64,000 nt of DNA from Natrinema hispanicum (GTDB lineage Archaea > Halobacteriota > Halobacteria > Halobacteriales > Natrialbaceae), in NCBI RefSeq assembly GCF_004217335.1, contig NZ_SHMP01000004.1, positions 620,001-684,000 of the forward strand, read 5' to 3'. Numbering within the stretch: position 1 is the first letter of the stretch; each line of letters starts with the position of its first letter. This document shows, one piece after another, positions 44,603-53,542 of this stretch. The notes under the pieces are model-generated. The model did no database searches and had not been told where the DNA came from. It saw only the letters and a program-made list of their open reading frames with translations. Both the position numbers and the translations under genes were made by a program.

Positions 44603-45997
44603 CATCCGTGTTCGGTTAAGGAGCCAAACCGACAGACGCCAGCGTCTTGATGAGGTTATCTTCAGAAACCGCGTAGAGAGAGGTTGTGCTACCTGAACTC
44701 TCTCCAACACTCATACGCCGCCGGCTGATTTCCCTCTTTCCCGTAGACCTCGTTGAAGGCATCGCGAGCGAGCGCGATGCCGTCCAACGCCATCGAACGA
44801 TCGACATCACGATGCTCGTCTGGTCGCTCATCTTGGGCTTCGCCGTGGACGGCGAAACCCGCTCTATCGCCGCGTTTCAGCGGGCCTATCAGACTGCGAC
44901 TAACCAAACCGTGGCTCGTTCTAGCTTCTACGACCGATTTACGCCGGAACTCCGTAACCTCTTGAGCGACCTCCTCGCGCATGCGCTCGAGGAGGTCGCG
45001 GTTCCGCACACCATCGCTCCGCAACTCACCCAGTTCCGCGATACGATGATCGCCGATGCAACCGTGTTCAGGTTGCATCGGCTCCTTACGGCATTTCCAG
45101 CAACTCACGAAGACCAATCCGGAGCGCAGCTGTATCTCGTCTACAACGTCACGAGACAGACGCTCGCACAGTTCAAACTCACTGACGAACGAACTCATGA
45201 AAGCAGCCAGTTCCGCACGGGGAACTGGCTGCGTGGGCGGCTGTTTCTGTTCGATCTCGGTTTCTACAGCTACCGACGGTTCGCGTTGATCGACGAAAAC
45301 GATGGTTACTTTGTGAGCCGGTTGAAGACGAACGCCAATCCACGAATCGTCGGCGAGCGACGGAAATGGCGCGGGCGCGCCATTTCCTTGACTGGAACCC
45401 ATCTCCAAGACCGACTTTCGAAGCTCACGCGCAAGCACATTGATGTGACTGGTGAGTTCGAGTTCAAGCGCCGGAAGTATGGTGAGAGGCAGTCACAGGC
45501 TATCGTTGAATTTCGCGTCGTCGGTGTCCGCAACGATGACACCGACGACTACCACCTCTACGTGACGAACCTCCCGGACGAGTTCACCCCAGAGCAAGTA
45601 GCAGCCTTGTACAGCCTGCGATGGAAGGTTGAGTTGTTGTTCCGGGAGTTGAAGTCGCGGTATGGACTGGAGAAGTTCGAGACAGGTGATGAAGCGATTG
45701 CAGAGTTGCTCGTGACGGCGGCTCTGCTGACGCTTGTGGTCAGCAGAGCCTTGTTAGCGGTGTTTCAGGAGATTGAACCGGACGTAGAGTATCCAGAAGA
45801 ACGCTGGGCGACGACCTTTCGGTCGGTCGCCCAGCCAGTGCTTGCAGATCTCGGACTTGCTCTGGGCCATCCACCACCGAATCTTCCTGAACTTGTGCGT
45901 TGTGAGGCTCGCCAACCAGAGAAATCACGCCTCACCTTGAATAAACGAGTGGCTCAAGCCTTCAAGACGGAGGTCTGGCCTTAACCGAACACAGATG
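44603..45997 (+). mobile_element. ISH8-type IS4-family insertion sequence, complete
   Basis: 1395 bases. Terminal inverted repeats CATCCGTGTTCGGTTAAGG (left) and CATCTGTGTTCGGTTAAGG (right, complement strand) differ at one of 19 positions. It contains one full transposase. The insertion lies in the 3' end of the coiled-coil gene, five codons before its original stop. Confidence 0.88.
44686..45984 (+). CDS. IS4-family (ISH8-type) transposase
   Basis: 432 residues with a DDE core. DTMIADATVFRLHRL carries the first Asp, LFLFDLGFYSYRRF the second, and YSLRWKVELLFRELKSRYGL the Y-x2-R-x3-E-x6-K signature. The frame is intact from MLPELSPTLIRRR to the end, 13 bases before the right terminus, so the element may be active. 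The length fits the family. Confidence 0.92.
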   Translation: MLPELSPTLIRRRLISLFPVDLVEGIASERDAVQRHRTIDITMLVWSLILGFAVDGETRSIAAFQRAYQTATNQTVARSSFYDRFTPELRNLLSDLLAHALEEVAVPHTIAPQLTQFRDTMIADATVFRLHRLLTAFPATHEDQSGAQLYLVYNVTRQTLAQFKLTDERTHESSQFRTGNWLRGRLFLFDLGFYSYRRFALIDENDGYFVSRLKTNANPRIVGERRKWRGRAISLTGTHLQDRLSKLTRKHIDVTGEFEFKRRKYGERQSQAIVEFRVVGVRNDDTDDYHLYVTNLPDEFTPEQVAALYSLRWKVELLFRELKSRYGLEKFETGDEAIAELLVTAALLTLVVSRALLAVFQEIEPDVEYPEERWATTFRSVAQPVLADLGLALGHPPPNLPELVRCEARQPEKSRLTLNKRVAQAFKTEVWP

Positions 45998-46852
45998 GTG
46001 GTTGAACTCAGTACTGGCGACGGCTGTACAGAGACGCTGGCGCCACTCGATTTGGTCGTCGAGATCTGCTTGAATGGAGTCCAGCCGAGCATGGAGTTCA
46101 TCTATTTCCCGTCGAAACTCGTTAGCTAGGTTCTCCAGCGCGCAGTCTATCCGCGCAATCTCCGCGTCAACCTCGGTCGCTGATGGAGTGGTTGCTTCCA
46201 ACTCTGTGACTCGAGCGTGCAGTTCGTCTCGTTCATCAGCTCCCGACTGAAGTTCTTCACGGAGGTCGTCCATGTCCGCCCGCAGGTTCTCGAGGAGCTG
46301 TTGTGCCGTCCCTTCCTCGTCAAGGAATTCTTCGAGCGAGTCGATATATGCCGCAAAGGTGTCCATCTGCGATTGGACATGGTCCAGTCGCACTGCGACG
46401 CTGTTGGCTGATTGCTTCTGATCAAGCTGATCACGGAGCGTCGTCACATCGTCAGTGTTCGTCACGTCGAGATCGAATTTCTCTGGATCAATTTTCCAGT
46501 ACGCGACGGTATCGATACAGTCGTGGTTGAGTGCATCGACGATCGTCTCTGGACTGATCCGCGTTTCAAGTAACAGTTCTATCACCAGATCGGATGAGGT
46601 GATCTCCCCTATTTTTGGCTGCGTCCTCCAAATCTCGAGTGCGTCATCGATCTCGGCGAGGATTCTCTTCCGGCGATTCAGTTGCCGATACTCATCATCT
46701 CGATCGAATTGGATGCGAAAGAGACACAATTGAGCATCTGACCTGATTGCTCGAGATGTTTCTGCAAGAAACTCTTCGATCGCTTTGTGAATCTCTGTCT
46801 TCGACTCCCCCAATGTTTCACTGGTGACCAGCGTCCCCTCGTCGCTTTCCAT
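45962..46852 (-). CDS. Coiled-coil protein, C-terminus replaced by the ISH8-type insertion
   Basis: 296 residues now. A globular N-domain (SRAIRSDAQLCLFRIQFDRD) has a possible small helix-turn-helix (ETIVDALNHDCIDTV); from about residue 150, heptads (LDHVQSQMDTFAAYIDSLEE, LLENLRADMDDLREELQ) predict a long coiled coil. Removing the element and one target duplication restores the original end FNHDVEMDD with a stop at 44572-44574, so only five codons were lost and 12 IS-derived ones gained; function is probably kept. Family unknown. Confidence 0.7.
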   Translation of the reverse strand: MESDEGTLVTSETLGESKTEIHKAIEEFLAETSRAIRSDAQLCLFRIQFDRDDEYRQLNRRKRILAEIDDALEIWRTQPKIGEITSSDLVIELLLETRISPETIVDALNHDCIDTVAYWKIDPEKFDLDVTNTDDVTTLRDQLDQKQSANSVAVRLDHVQSQMDTFAAYIDSLEEFLDEEGTAQQLLENLRADMDDLREELQSGADERDELHARVTELEATTPSATEVDAEIARIDCALENLANEFRREIDELHARLDSIQADLDDQIEWRQRLCTAVASTEFNHHLCSVKARPPS

Positions 46853-47023
46853 TTCGCTCCCTTGCCAAAGTGCATGATAATCTCATTAATATAAATTGTT
46901 GTCAGATTCTCCGGGTCGCAACTAATTTCTTCTACATTGAGTGCTAATCAAATAATTTCCATAAAATTGTGCTTGTTATTACGCATTTGAGTAGGGCTTT
47001 GTATATGAGGCCGTATTTATTCG

Positions 47024-47578
47024 CTACGGTGTTTTGCTGACGGTGTGCTCGAGTCTACGGCGCACAGCATCGAGCCCGGGTGTACCGTCGCGGTACCAGA
47101 CGACGAGTGCGATGAGGACTAGTCCGAGTTGGACGAGCTCGTACCAACCCATCGAGTACCGCAGGAAGCCGGCAAGAACGCTGTCGGGCGAGTGGTATGC
47201 TGGCGGCTCGAGAACGGGCCAGAATAGAAACGTCGTTGACGAGAAATCCTGTAAGAGGAGCACGGACGGCGGAATATCGGCGAGAAGGTGTGCGAGATGC
47301 CCGATGGCGAACGCAGGCCCGATCGCGGGCCGATCGACGCGATGGGCGAGCAAGGCGACAGTTGGGAGGAGGAGCGCAGCGAAGAACACTGAATGAGCGA
47401 ATGTCCGCCCACCGGGGAGAACTCCGAACGACCACGCAAGCGGCTTATCGATCAGGTCCGGAAACTGCGAGCCAATTGCGAGGACGACGACCGGCAGTGC
47501 GCGTGGTCTGTGACCGTCGCGGTGAGTGTAGATCGTGTACAACAGGTACGCGACGGCGAGGTGTCCCCAGGGCCACAT
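47024..47578 (-). CDS. YdjM/DUF457-type membrane-bound metal-dependent hydrolase
   Basis: 184 residues with five hydrophobic segments and the family's metal-site histidines: PWGHLAVAYLLY, the conserved SQFPDLIDKPLAW, FAHSVFFAALLL and GHLAHLLADIP. In bacteria these are called LexA-binding inner-membrane hydrolases; the actual substrate is not known. Single gene, on the edge of the accessory region. Confidence 0.75.
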   Translation of the reverse strand: MWPWGHLAVAYLLYTIYTHRDGHRPRALPVVVLAIGSQFPDLIDKPLAWSFGVLPGGRTFAHSVFFAALLLPTVALLAHRVDRPAIGPAFAIGHLAHLLADIPPSVLLLQDFSSTTFLFWPVLEPPAYHSPDSVLAGFLRYSMGWYELVQLGLVLIALVVWYRDGTPGLDAVRRRLEHTVSKTP

Positions 47579-48465
47579 CGCCTCGGGCTTTCAGGGGAAA
47601 TCCCAAAGGCGTGTCGTTCGTAATGGGATGCGGTTTGTGCAGGTCCACCAGTGATGGACAACGAACACGGCTCAGATTGGTAGGCAGCGTCTCATACAAT
47701 TGGTCACGACGGTGCTCGTACCGCTGACTCGTGTGCTTAGGATGTACCTCGAGAGTGGGAAGGAAAGCGTGTCGTTGGTATTGGGACCAATAGTCATATG
47801 TTCTAATAGTGTCAACTGGCCACCACTGTTATTACGTCATGATTTTAAGATATCGGTGGCGGGGGGAGAGATCTGTCGGAGACCCGGAACTGATCCGCTC
47901 CGAGGCGATACCCTTGCCATTTCGAGATCGGCCCACCCTCACCAATGTCAATAGCCAAACTGACCCGATCTCGATCCTTCCCGTGGACCTCACTGGAAGG
48001 GGGCTCAACGTCGGCCTCCCGGCTGACGTTTCTGATGCAACCATTTATCGCTGAGAGGTGGGTTTCGGCCTACTGCTCGAGTCTTCCTCTTGCAATTGCC
48101 TCCATAACGCGAATCCGAAGGCGGAACTCGAGCTGATCGAGTGCTGCGTAGACAGAAGTTCTCACGTCAAGAGGTTCGCTTCTCGAGATTATTCTACGGC
48201 GTAATCGGTCGACGCCATCTGACCTCCCGCTGACTGGCTTGGCTGTGCGGCTGGATTCGATGGAAGACGTGGTGGACGGAGATGGAACAGGTCTCGAACT
48301 GCTGCTTGGCGATCGAAGGCGAGTCGACATCGCCGATACGATAGAGAAGACAGTCTTATGATCGCTGCGTAACTTGGATCTCGAAGAATTACTCAAATCT
48401 GTGTTTATACACCTCATACATCTAGTACGACAATAATAAGTGGGTTGTACTCTCTGGATATTTGT
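47579..48465. other. Long gap, no supportable gene
   Basis: About 890 bases. Short ORFs exist on both strands (for example 47809-48054 and 48070-48417), but none has a recognised family and the long reverse one is Ser/Arg-rich, typical of a shadow. The last 40 bases hold an A/T run AATAATAAG (48432-48440) suited as a TATA element for the gene starting at 48466. Confidence 0.4.
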
Positions 48466-49653
48466 ATGGAGTCGATCTCGGCTGTCGTCCTCGCAGGTGG
48501 GGAGGGCATGCGGCTGCGGCCATTAACCCAGAATCGCCCTAAACCGATGCTACCAGCTGCAACGACGCCGATTCTTGAACATGTATTTGACCAATTGCTC
48601 GATGCCGGCGTGACGAACATTACTGTCGTTGTTGGCTACAAACGCAACCGCGTTCAGGCCCACTTTGGATCGACGTATAAGAACGTGCCGCTCACATACG
48701 TCACACAGGAGCAACAACTCGGCAGCGGCCACGCATTGCTTGCCGCCGAAGCTGAAGTTGACGGGCCGCTGCTAGTTGTGAATGGCGACCAGCTGGTCGA
48801 GAGCCGGATCATCAGCGACGTCCTTGAGGCACACGCCAACGCTGATGCAGCGGCGACGCTTGGGCTGCTCAACCGTGCGGATGTCGATGAGTACGGCGGT
48901 GTAATTCTCGAGGACGGAACGGTCACGGAGATAATCGAGAACCCACAAGACGACCGCTCATATCGCTTCAATGCCGGTGTCTATGCGTTCGAGACGCAGA
49001 TTTTCGAGGCAATTCGTGCTGCCGAACCACGTGCCGGTGAACAGTCGCTAATCGACGGTATTTGCGAACTTATTGAATCTGATTCTGAGGTCCGGGGTAT
49101 TGTTTCAGAAGGCCTCTGGGTTGACGCGACGTATCCGTGGGATCTGCTTGACGTCTCGTTCGATCTGTTTGAAACTGGCTTGGTCGATGGTAGTCAAAGA
49201 GACGGTAGTAACTCGTCGACAACAGTCCATGAGTCAGCCGTAATTCGGGAGCCAGTTGTGATCGCACCCGACTGTGAGATTGGGGCAGGAGCCGTCGTCG
49301 GACCGTATGTCTGTCTTGGCGAAAATACGACGGTCGGTTCGAACGCAGTCGTCGAGCAGAGCGTTATCGATGCAGATACACGCATCGGTGCTGGGGCTAC
49401 CGTGGTCGACTGTGTTACTGGTGTCGGCGTGACGATCGGTAACGGGACGACTATTCCCGGTGGGCCAGGGGATGTTCGCGTCGGAAACCGTGTCTTTGAG
49501 GATGAAGACCTCGGCGCGCTGTTGGCTGACCGCGTAGAGGATCAAGGTGGGTGTGCGTATGTTCCGGGTGCGATTGTTGGGTCGGACACGGTTGTCGAAG
49601 CTGGTACAACCGTCCGTGGCACCCTCTCAGAGGGAATGGAGGTGCGGTCCTAA
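48466..49653 (+). CDS. GlmU-like nucleotidyltransferase/acetyltransferase, copy 2
   Basis: 395 residues, a paralogue of the product at 18343. The same landmarks are AGGEGMRLRPLTQNRPKPML, LGSGHALLAAEAEV, VVNGDQLVESR and hexapeptide repeats from about 245 (IGAGAVVGPYVCLGENTTV). The ATG at 48466 follows a TATA-like run by about 28 bases. It ends TAATG with glmS copy 2, so the pair is co-translated. The position at the head of the glycan cluster suggests it serves that pathway. Confidence 0.84.
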   Translation: MESISAVVLAGGEGMRLRPLTQNRPKPMLPAATTPILEHVFDQLLDAGVTNITVVVGYKRNRVQAHFGSTYKNVPLTYVTQEQQLGSGHALLAAEAEVDGPLLVVNGDQLVESRIISDVLEAHANADAAATLGLLNRADVDEYGGVILEDGTVTEIIENPQDDRSYRFNAGVYAFETQIFEAIRAAEPRAGEQSLIDGICELIESDSEVRGIVSEGLWVDATYPWDLLDVSFDLFETGLVDGSQRDGSNSSTTVHESAVIREPVVIAPDCEIGAGAVVGPYVCLGENTTVGSNAVVEQSVIDADTRIGAGATVVDCVTGVGVTIGNGTTIPGGPGDVRVGNRVFEDEDLGALLADRVEDQGGCAYVPGAIVGSDTVVEAGTTVRGTLSEGMEVRS

Positions 49654-51442
49654 TGTGTGGCATTATCGGCTATACTGGGACTGACGGTGCCGTCGGTGAC
49701 GTGTTGCTGACCGGCCTGTCGGGTCTCGAGTATCGTGGCTATGACTCTGCCGGTGTCGCGGTTTCCGACTCATCGCTATCGATCCACAAGCGACAGGGAG
49801 AGGTTTCAGAACTCGAGGAAGCCCTTCCTGCCAATGGGATTGATGGTGTGGCTGGAATCGGACATACACGCTGGAGTACGCACGGGCCACCGACAGATAC
49901 GAACGCACACCCGCACACGGACTGTACTGGTGATGTGGCGGTCGTCCATAACGGGATTATCGAGAACTACCAGCAGCTACGATCGGATCTCGAAACTGGC
50001 GGCCACGAGTTCATAAGCGACACGGACACCGAGGTCATCCCGCACCTGATCGAAACGGCACTCGAGACCGGTGCTAGCCGTGAAGAGGCGTTCCGAGAAG
50101 CAGTCCATCAGCTCGAGGGCAGCTACGCTGTTGCAGCAGTGTTCCCCGGCAGCGAGACCGTGTATGCGGCGCGAAACGAGTCGCCGCTCGTACTCGGGAT
50201 TGGCGACAATGGTCACTATTTGGCAAGCGACGTGCCTGCGTTCATCGAGTACACCGATCGCGTGGTGTACCTTGAGGACGGTCAGTTCGCGCGGATCAAC
50301 CCGTCAGGAATCGTTGTCACTGACGAGCAGGGGGCCGTGGTTGAGACGGCCGTCAAGACCGTCGACTGGGATCCGGAAGACGCCGGCAAGAGTGGCTACG
50401 ACCACTACATGCTCAAGGAAATCCACGAGCAGCCACAGGCGATCCGCAAGTGCCTACGTGAGCGTGTCTCCGAGCTAGACGGTGAAGTGACGGTCGACGA
50501 GCTAGACGACCTCGAACTCGAGGGCCCAGTGCAGTTCGTTGCCTGTGGGACCTCGTATCACGCTGCGCTGTACGGTGCGCGGATGCTGCGCGAGCACGGG
50601 ATTCAGGCTCAGTGTTTCCTCGCCAGCGAGTACGATGTGGATATGATTCCGATGACTGAGGAGACAGTCGTCATTGGAGTTACCCAGAGCGGCGAGACGG
50701 CGGACACGATGAGTGCGCTCCGAGCCGCAAACCGAACGGGGGCGACGACGCTGGCGCTGACCAATACAGTTGGGAGTTCGGCCGCACGGGAGTGCGATCA
50801 CGTGATGTACATCCGTGCCGGCCTGAGATCGGTGTGGCGGCGACGAAGACCTTCGCCAGCCAGCAAGTCGCGCTGGCGATGCTGGCAAGTGTGCTGTCGG
50901 ATGAGTGTTCAACCGAGTTCGTCGAACGGTTGCGTGATCTACCTGACCTAGTCCAGCAGGTGTTAGATACGTCAAAAGCGCGTGCAATCGCCGAGGAATA
51001 CGAGGAGTCAGACGCCTACTTCTTCATCGGCCGGGGATACAACGCGCCGGTCGCACTCGAGGGTGCGTTGAAAATGAAGGAAATCACGTACAAACATGCA
51101 GAAGGGTTCGCCGCAGGCGAGCTGAAACACGGTCCGCTCGCACTGGTTGACGGGGCAACGCCCGTGTTCGCGATGGTGACTGGAGACTCAAATGCCGCGA
51201 AGACGCTCGGGAACGTGAAGGAAGTGGAGGCACGCGACGCGCCTGTTGTCGCAGTGACTGACGCGCCCGAGGAGGTTGGCCAGTACGCGGACCACGTACT
51301 AGAAGTCCCAGCGGTGGGGCCGCGGCTCACACCAATTCTCGCAAACGTGCAGTTGCAGCTGGTTGCGTACTGGGTCGCGAATCGATTGGGACGGTCGATC
51401 GATAAACCGCGGAACCTGGCGAAGAGTGTGACTGTCGAGTAG
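49653..51442 (+). pseudogene. glmS: Glutamine-fructose-6-phosphate aminotransferase, copy 2, one frameshift
   Basis: Starts CGIIGYTGTDG (nucleophile Cys2), HTRWSTHGPPTDTNAHPH, then SIS motifs CGTSYHAALYG and TQSGETADTMSAL. One base is missing near 50820, where the intact copy reads RAGPEIGVAATKTF: here GGCCTGAGAT lacks a C. The remainder (VAATKTFASQQVALAML to RSIDKPRNLAKSVTVE) is undamaged in the next frame. Either a recent pseudogene beside a working paralogue, or a sequence error; the rest is under good conservation, which favours an error or very recent loss. Confidence 0.85.
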
Positions 51443-51653
51443 TGGGTAGACTGGCATTCTGGTAGCGACAACACTATTTTTGATACTGATTCGCAGTTTC
51501 CTGCGCCCCTTGGCCGTGCTCGAGGGCCTCTATCCCGACGAGTTGTCAGCAAAGGTTGAACTACGCTAACCGAAGATGAAGCTATCGCGTCGACGGCTAA
51601 ACGCCGCCGACAGCGACAGCGTTGTCACTCATCGTGGAATGTCCCGGTCGTGA

Positions 51654-51774
51654 TTAGCGGTAGAACCGGTCGTTTAGGAGCCGGTTCGCGAGGACAGCCT
51701 GACGCACCGCGAGGGCCGTCCACGCAGCCCGCCGGATCATATTGATCTTTGTACGGCCGTGTTTGTTGCGCGTG
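51654..51774 (-). pseudogene. Transposase C-terminal fragment
   Basis: The reverse strand reads NTRNKHGRTKINMIRRAAWT and ALAVRQAVLANRLLNDRFYR before a stop at 51654. This looks like the tail of a haloarchaeal transposase. It abuts a fragment of a different transposase (51775-52023). Confidence 0.4.
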
Positions 51775-52023
51775 TTAGCGGCTTGTCCGCAGATGGTAGA
51801 GAATCGTGTTCGCTACCGGTGAGTTCTCACTGGAGCCACACAGCGTCAAGACCGAGGTCCTGTCGGCGCACGCGCCTACGAGAACCTCGTAGATGTCCTC
51901 AGCATCGATTTCAGCATTAGCGCCGAGATCAAGAGTAAGTTCCTCGTCGAGCGTATTGACAAGGTTAGGGAACTGGTCTTCGTGGATTTCACTGTCTGCT
52001 TGCTGCTGTTTGATCGGGTACAT
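51775..52023 (-). pseudogene. ISH3-like transposase N-terminal fragment
   Basis: 82 residues: LTLDLGANAEIDAEDIYEVL, then VGACADRTSVLTLCGSSENS and PVANTILYHLRT are the start of ISH3-type transposases. It stops after 82 residues, where the tail of a different transposase begins, so this is a junction of two decayed elements. Confidence 0.6.
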
Positions 52024-52096
52024 TCGCAGTAAGTAGACGTTCTAACTAACTGGCTTTGTGAGGTACTGATAATATGATCAGACTAGGAGATCTATT

Positions 52097-52714
52097 ATGG
52101 ACGAGGTTACCGTCGTCGTTCCAGCGTATAACGAGGCTGATCGGATTGGGCCGATAGTTCGGGAACTAGTTCAGACATATTCGGTTCTCGTAGTAGACGA
52201 CGGATCGACCGACAATACTCCATCTAAAGCCCATGCTGCAGGGGCGACAGTGGTCCAACAACCACAGAATAGGGGCTATATCGCTGCACTGAGACGGGGA
52301 TTTCGAGAAGCCACATCAGAACTTATCGTTACGTTTGATGCTGACGGAGAACACCGTCCGAGGGATATCGAGACGCTCATCCAACCGATCAAGCAAGACC
52401 GCTTGGATCTTGTCCTCGGTGCAAGAGCCACAATCCCGCGCCCCTCTGAACGGTTCCTCAACAAGCTGACGCGGCTGAAGATCGATGTGGAGGATTCGGG
52501 CACTGGACTTCGTGCCCTCCGCCGCACTCTCGCTGTTGATCTCGACCTCGATACGGCGTGTACCTGTGGAACATTCGTCTTGGAAGCAGCCGCGAAGGGC
52601 GCCAGAATCGGAGAGGTTCCGATTGAAACACGGACGGTTCAGAAACCGCGAGGAATTGCCTGGCAGCACGGCAAGCAATTCTTCCACGTCTTGCGATATC
52701 TTTTGCTCTCCTGA
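52097..52714 (+). CDS. GT2-family glycosyltransferase (dolichyl-phosphate sugar synthase-like)
   Basis: 205 residues with VTVVVPAYNEADRIGPIVRE, the nucleotide-sugar motifs VLVVDDGSTDNT and VTFDADGEHRPRDIE (Asp and DxD), and DSGTGLRALRR. There is no C-terminal membrane domain, so it is a short cytosolic enzyme that probably works at the membrane, transferring a sugar to a lipid phosphate or growing glycan. It stands between transposase remnants and is followed by more IS debris. Confidence 0.8.
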   Translation: MDEVTVVVPAYNEADRIGPIVRELVQTYSVLVVDDGSTDNTPSKAHAAGATVVQQPQNRGYIAALRRGFREATSELIVTFDADGEHRPRDIETLIQPIKQDRLDLVLGARATIPRPSERFLNKLTRLKIDVEDSGTGLRALRRTLAVDLDLDTACTCGTFVLEAAAKGARIGEVPIETRTVQKPRGIAWQHGKQFFHVLRYLLLS

Positions 52715-52829
52715 CTCGCTCAGACACCGGGTAGAAAGATGATCTTACGATGGTTGTCAGAGTAAATGTCGAAGGGTCCGTCAACGTCGTCGCACGGGTC
52801 TGGCAGAATGGTTGTGAAACAGCAGTGTA

Positions 52830-53110
52830 CGCCTCGAAATCGTCAATCTACGGAAGCCGGACTGAGCCATCGCTGGATCGATTACAACGCGAGCAAGAAC
52901 ATTGGGTTGCAGTATCTCCATCGCAGGCAAAATGCAGGTAACGGAGGCGCACCCGTAGATGTGTGCTTGGATCGCGGGACGCTAAACGTGAGGGGGAGTA
53001 TATCCCTCCTGCTACTTCCGAGGCATATAACGGGAGTCTACGCGAAAGCCTCGAGGTCGTTCGGAAGATCTTCGATCTTCCGTAATAACGAGGGACGAAG
53101 TTTCTCGAGC
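52830..53110 (+). pseudogene. Remnant of a second TnpB gene end
   Basis: DYNASKNIGLQYLHRRQNAG and GGAPVDVCLDRGTLNVRG are the C-terminal end of haloarchaeal TnpB (the usual form is DYNAAKNIG, with the RuvC Asp). After a one-base shift the tail EYIPPATSEAYN continues. A right-end hairpin follows at about 53046-53090 (CGGAAGATCTTCGATCTTCCG). Most of the gene, including the other catalytic acids, is missing. Confidence 0.6.
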
Positions 53111-53241
53111 TTGATGTAATCTACAATCTGGGGACAGGCGAAGCGTACGATTTCAATACCGTTGCGGCAATGATCAAAGTACCAGACGTAGCAGTCACAA
53201 TGCTGCCGATTGACGTGCTGTTAATATCGTGTATCGGCTGA
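53110..53241 (+). pseudogene. NAD-dependent epimerase, C-terminal remnant
   Basis: Right after the TnpB remnant the frame reads DVIYNLGTGEAYDFNTVAAM, the conserved GTG loop of sugar-nucleotide epimerases, then IKVPDVAVTMLPIDVLL to a stop. A formerly intact epimerase was cut by the TnpB-type element and has decayed. Confidence 0.5.
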
Positions 53242-53258
53242 CCTAAATTGATACAGCA

Positions 53259-53375
53259 CTAGTCGTCGCTTCGTTGGTCACTTAGTTTCTCCCAAATTTC
53301 GACACAGCCGGCTCCATCCTCAATATCATCTAGATGTTCTCGGTCTACCTCATCCTCTAAATCTGTTTTACTCAT
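53259..53375 (-). CDS. Small acidic protein, 38 residues
   Basis: SKTDLEDEVDREHLDDIEDG then AGCVEIWEKLSDQRSDD. Similar 35-45-residue haloarchaeal proteins with a central IEDG(A/C)GCxEIWE motif are familiar to me, but without a known function. The ATG at 53375 is chosen; the upstream in-frame extension looks like promoter. It is divergent from the TrmB gene and may be controlled by it. Confidence 0.5.
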   Translation of the reverse strand: MSKTDLEDEVDREHLDDIEDGAGCVEIWEKLSDQRSDD

Positions 53376-53542
53376 ATCTCTAGTAAAGCCAGCGATAGTT
53401 AGTATGATAAACATTGTGGTTTTAGATAATTTACTATATGACATAGGCGGGCGAACGGCTACTTGCAGTCTATTAAACAGTTGAACCACCAGCAGTTCTT
53501 CAACCGGGAGTTTGACAATGTTTGCTAGCAGTTCCGTGGAAT

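Larger units (their letters stand above)
44593..46007. repeat. Target-site duplication of the ISH8-type element
   Basis: GTGGTTGAAC occurs directly before the left end (44593-44602) and directly after the right end (45998-46007): a perfect 10-bp duplication, showing recent or well-preserved insertion. Confidence 0.85.

Noticed and set aside
46853..47023. AT-rich gap as a possible second origin
   Set aside because: No repeats or initiator gene beside it; probably just a promoter region.
48070..48417. Minus-strand ORF of 115 residues upstream of glmU-like copy 2
   Set aside because: Ser/Arg-rich composition typical of shadow frames and no recognisable motif.
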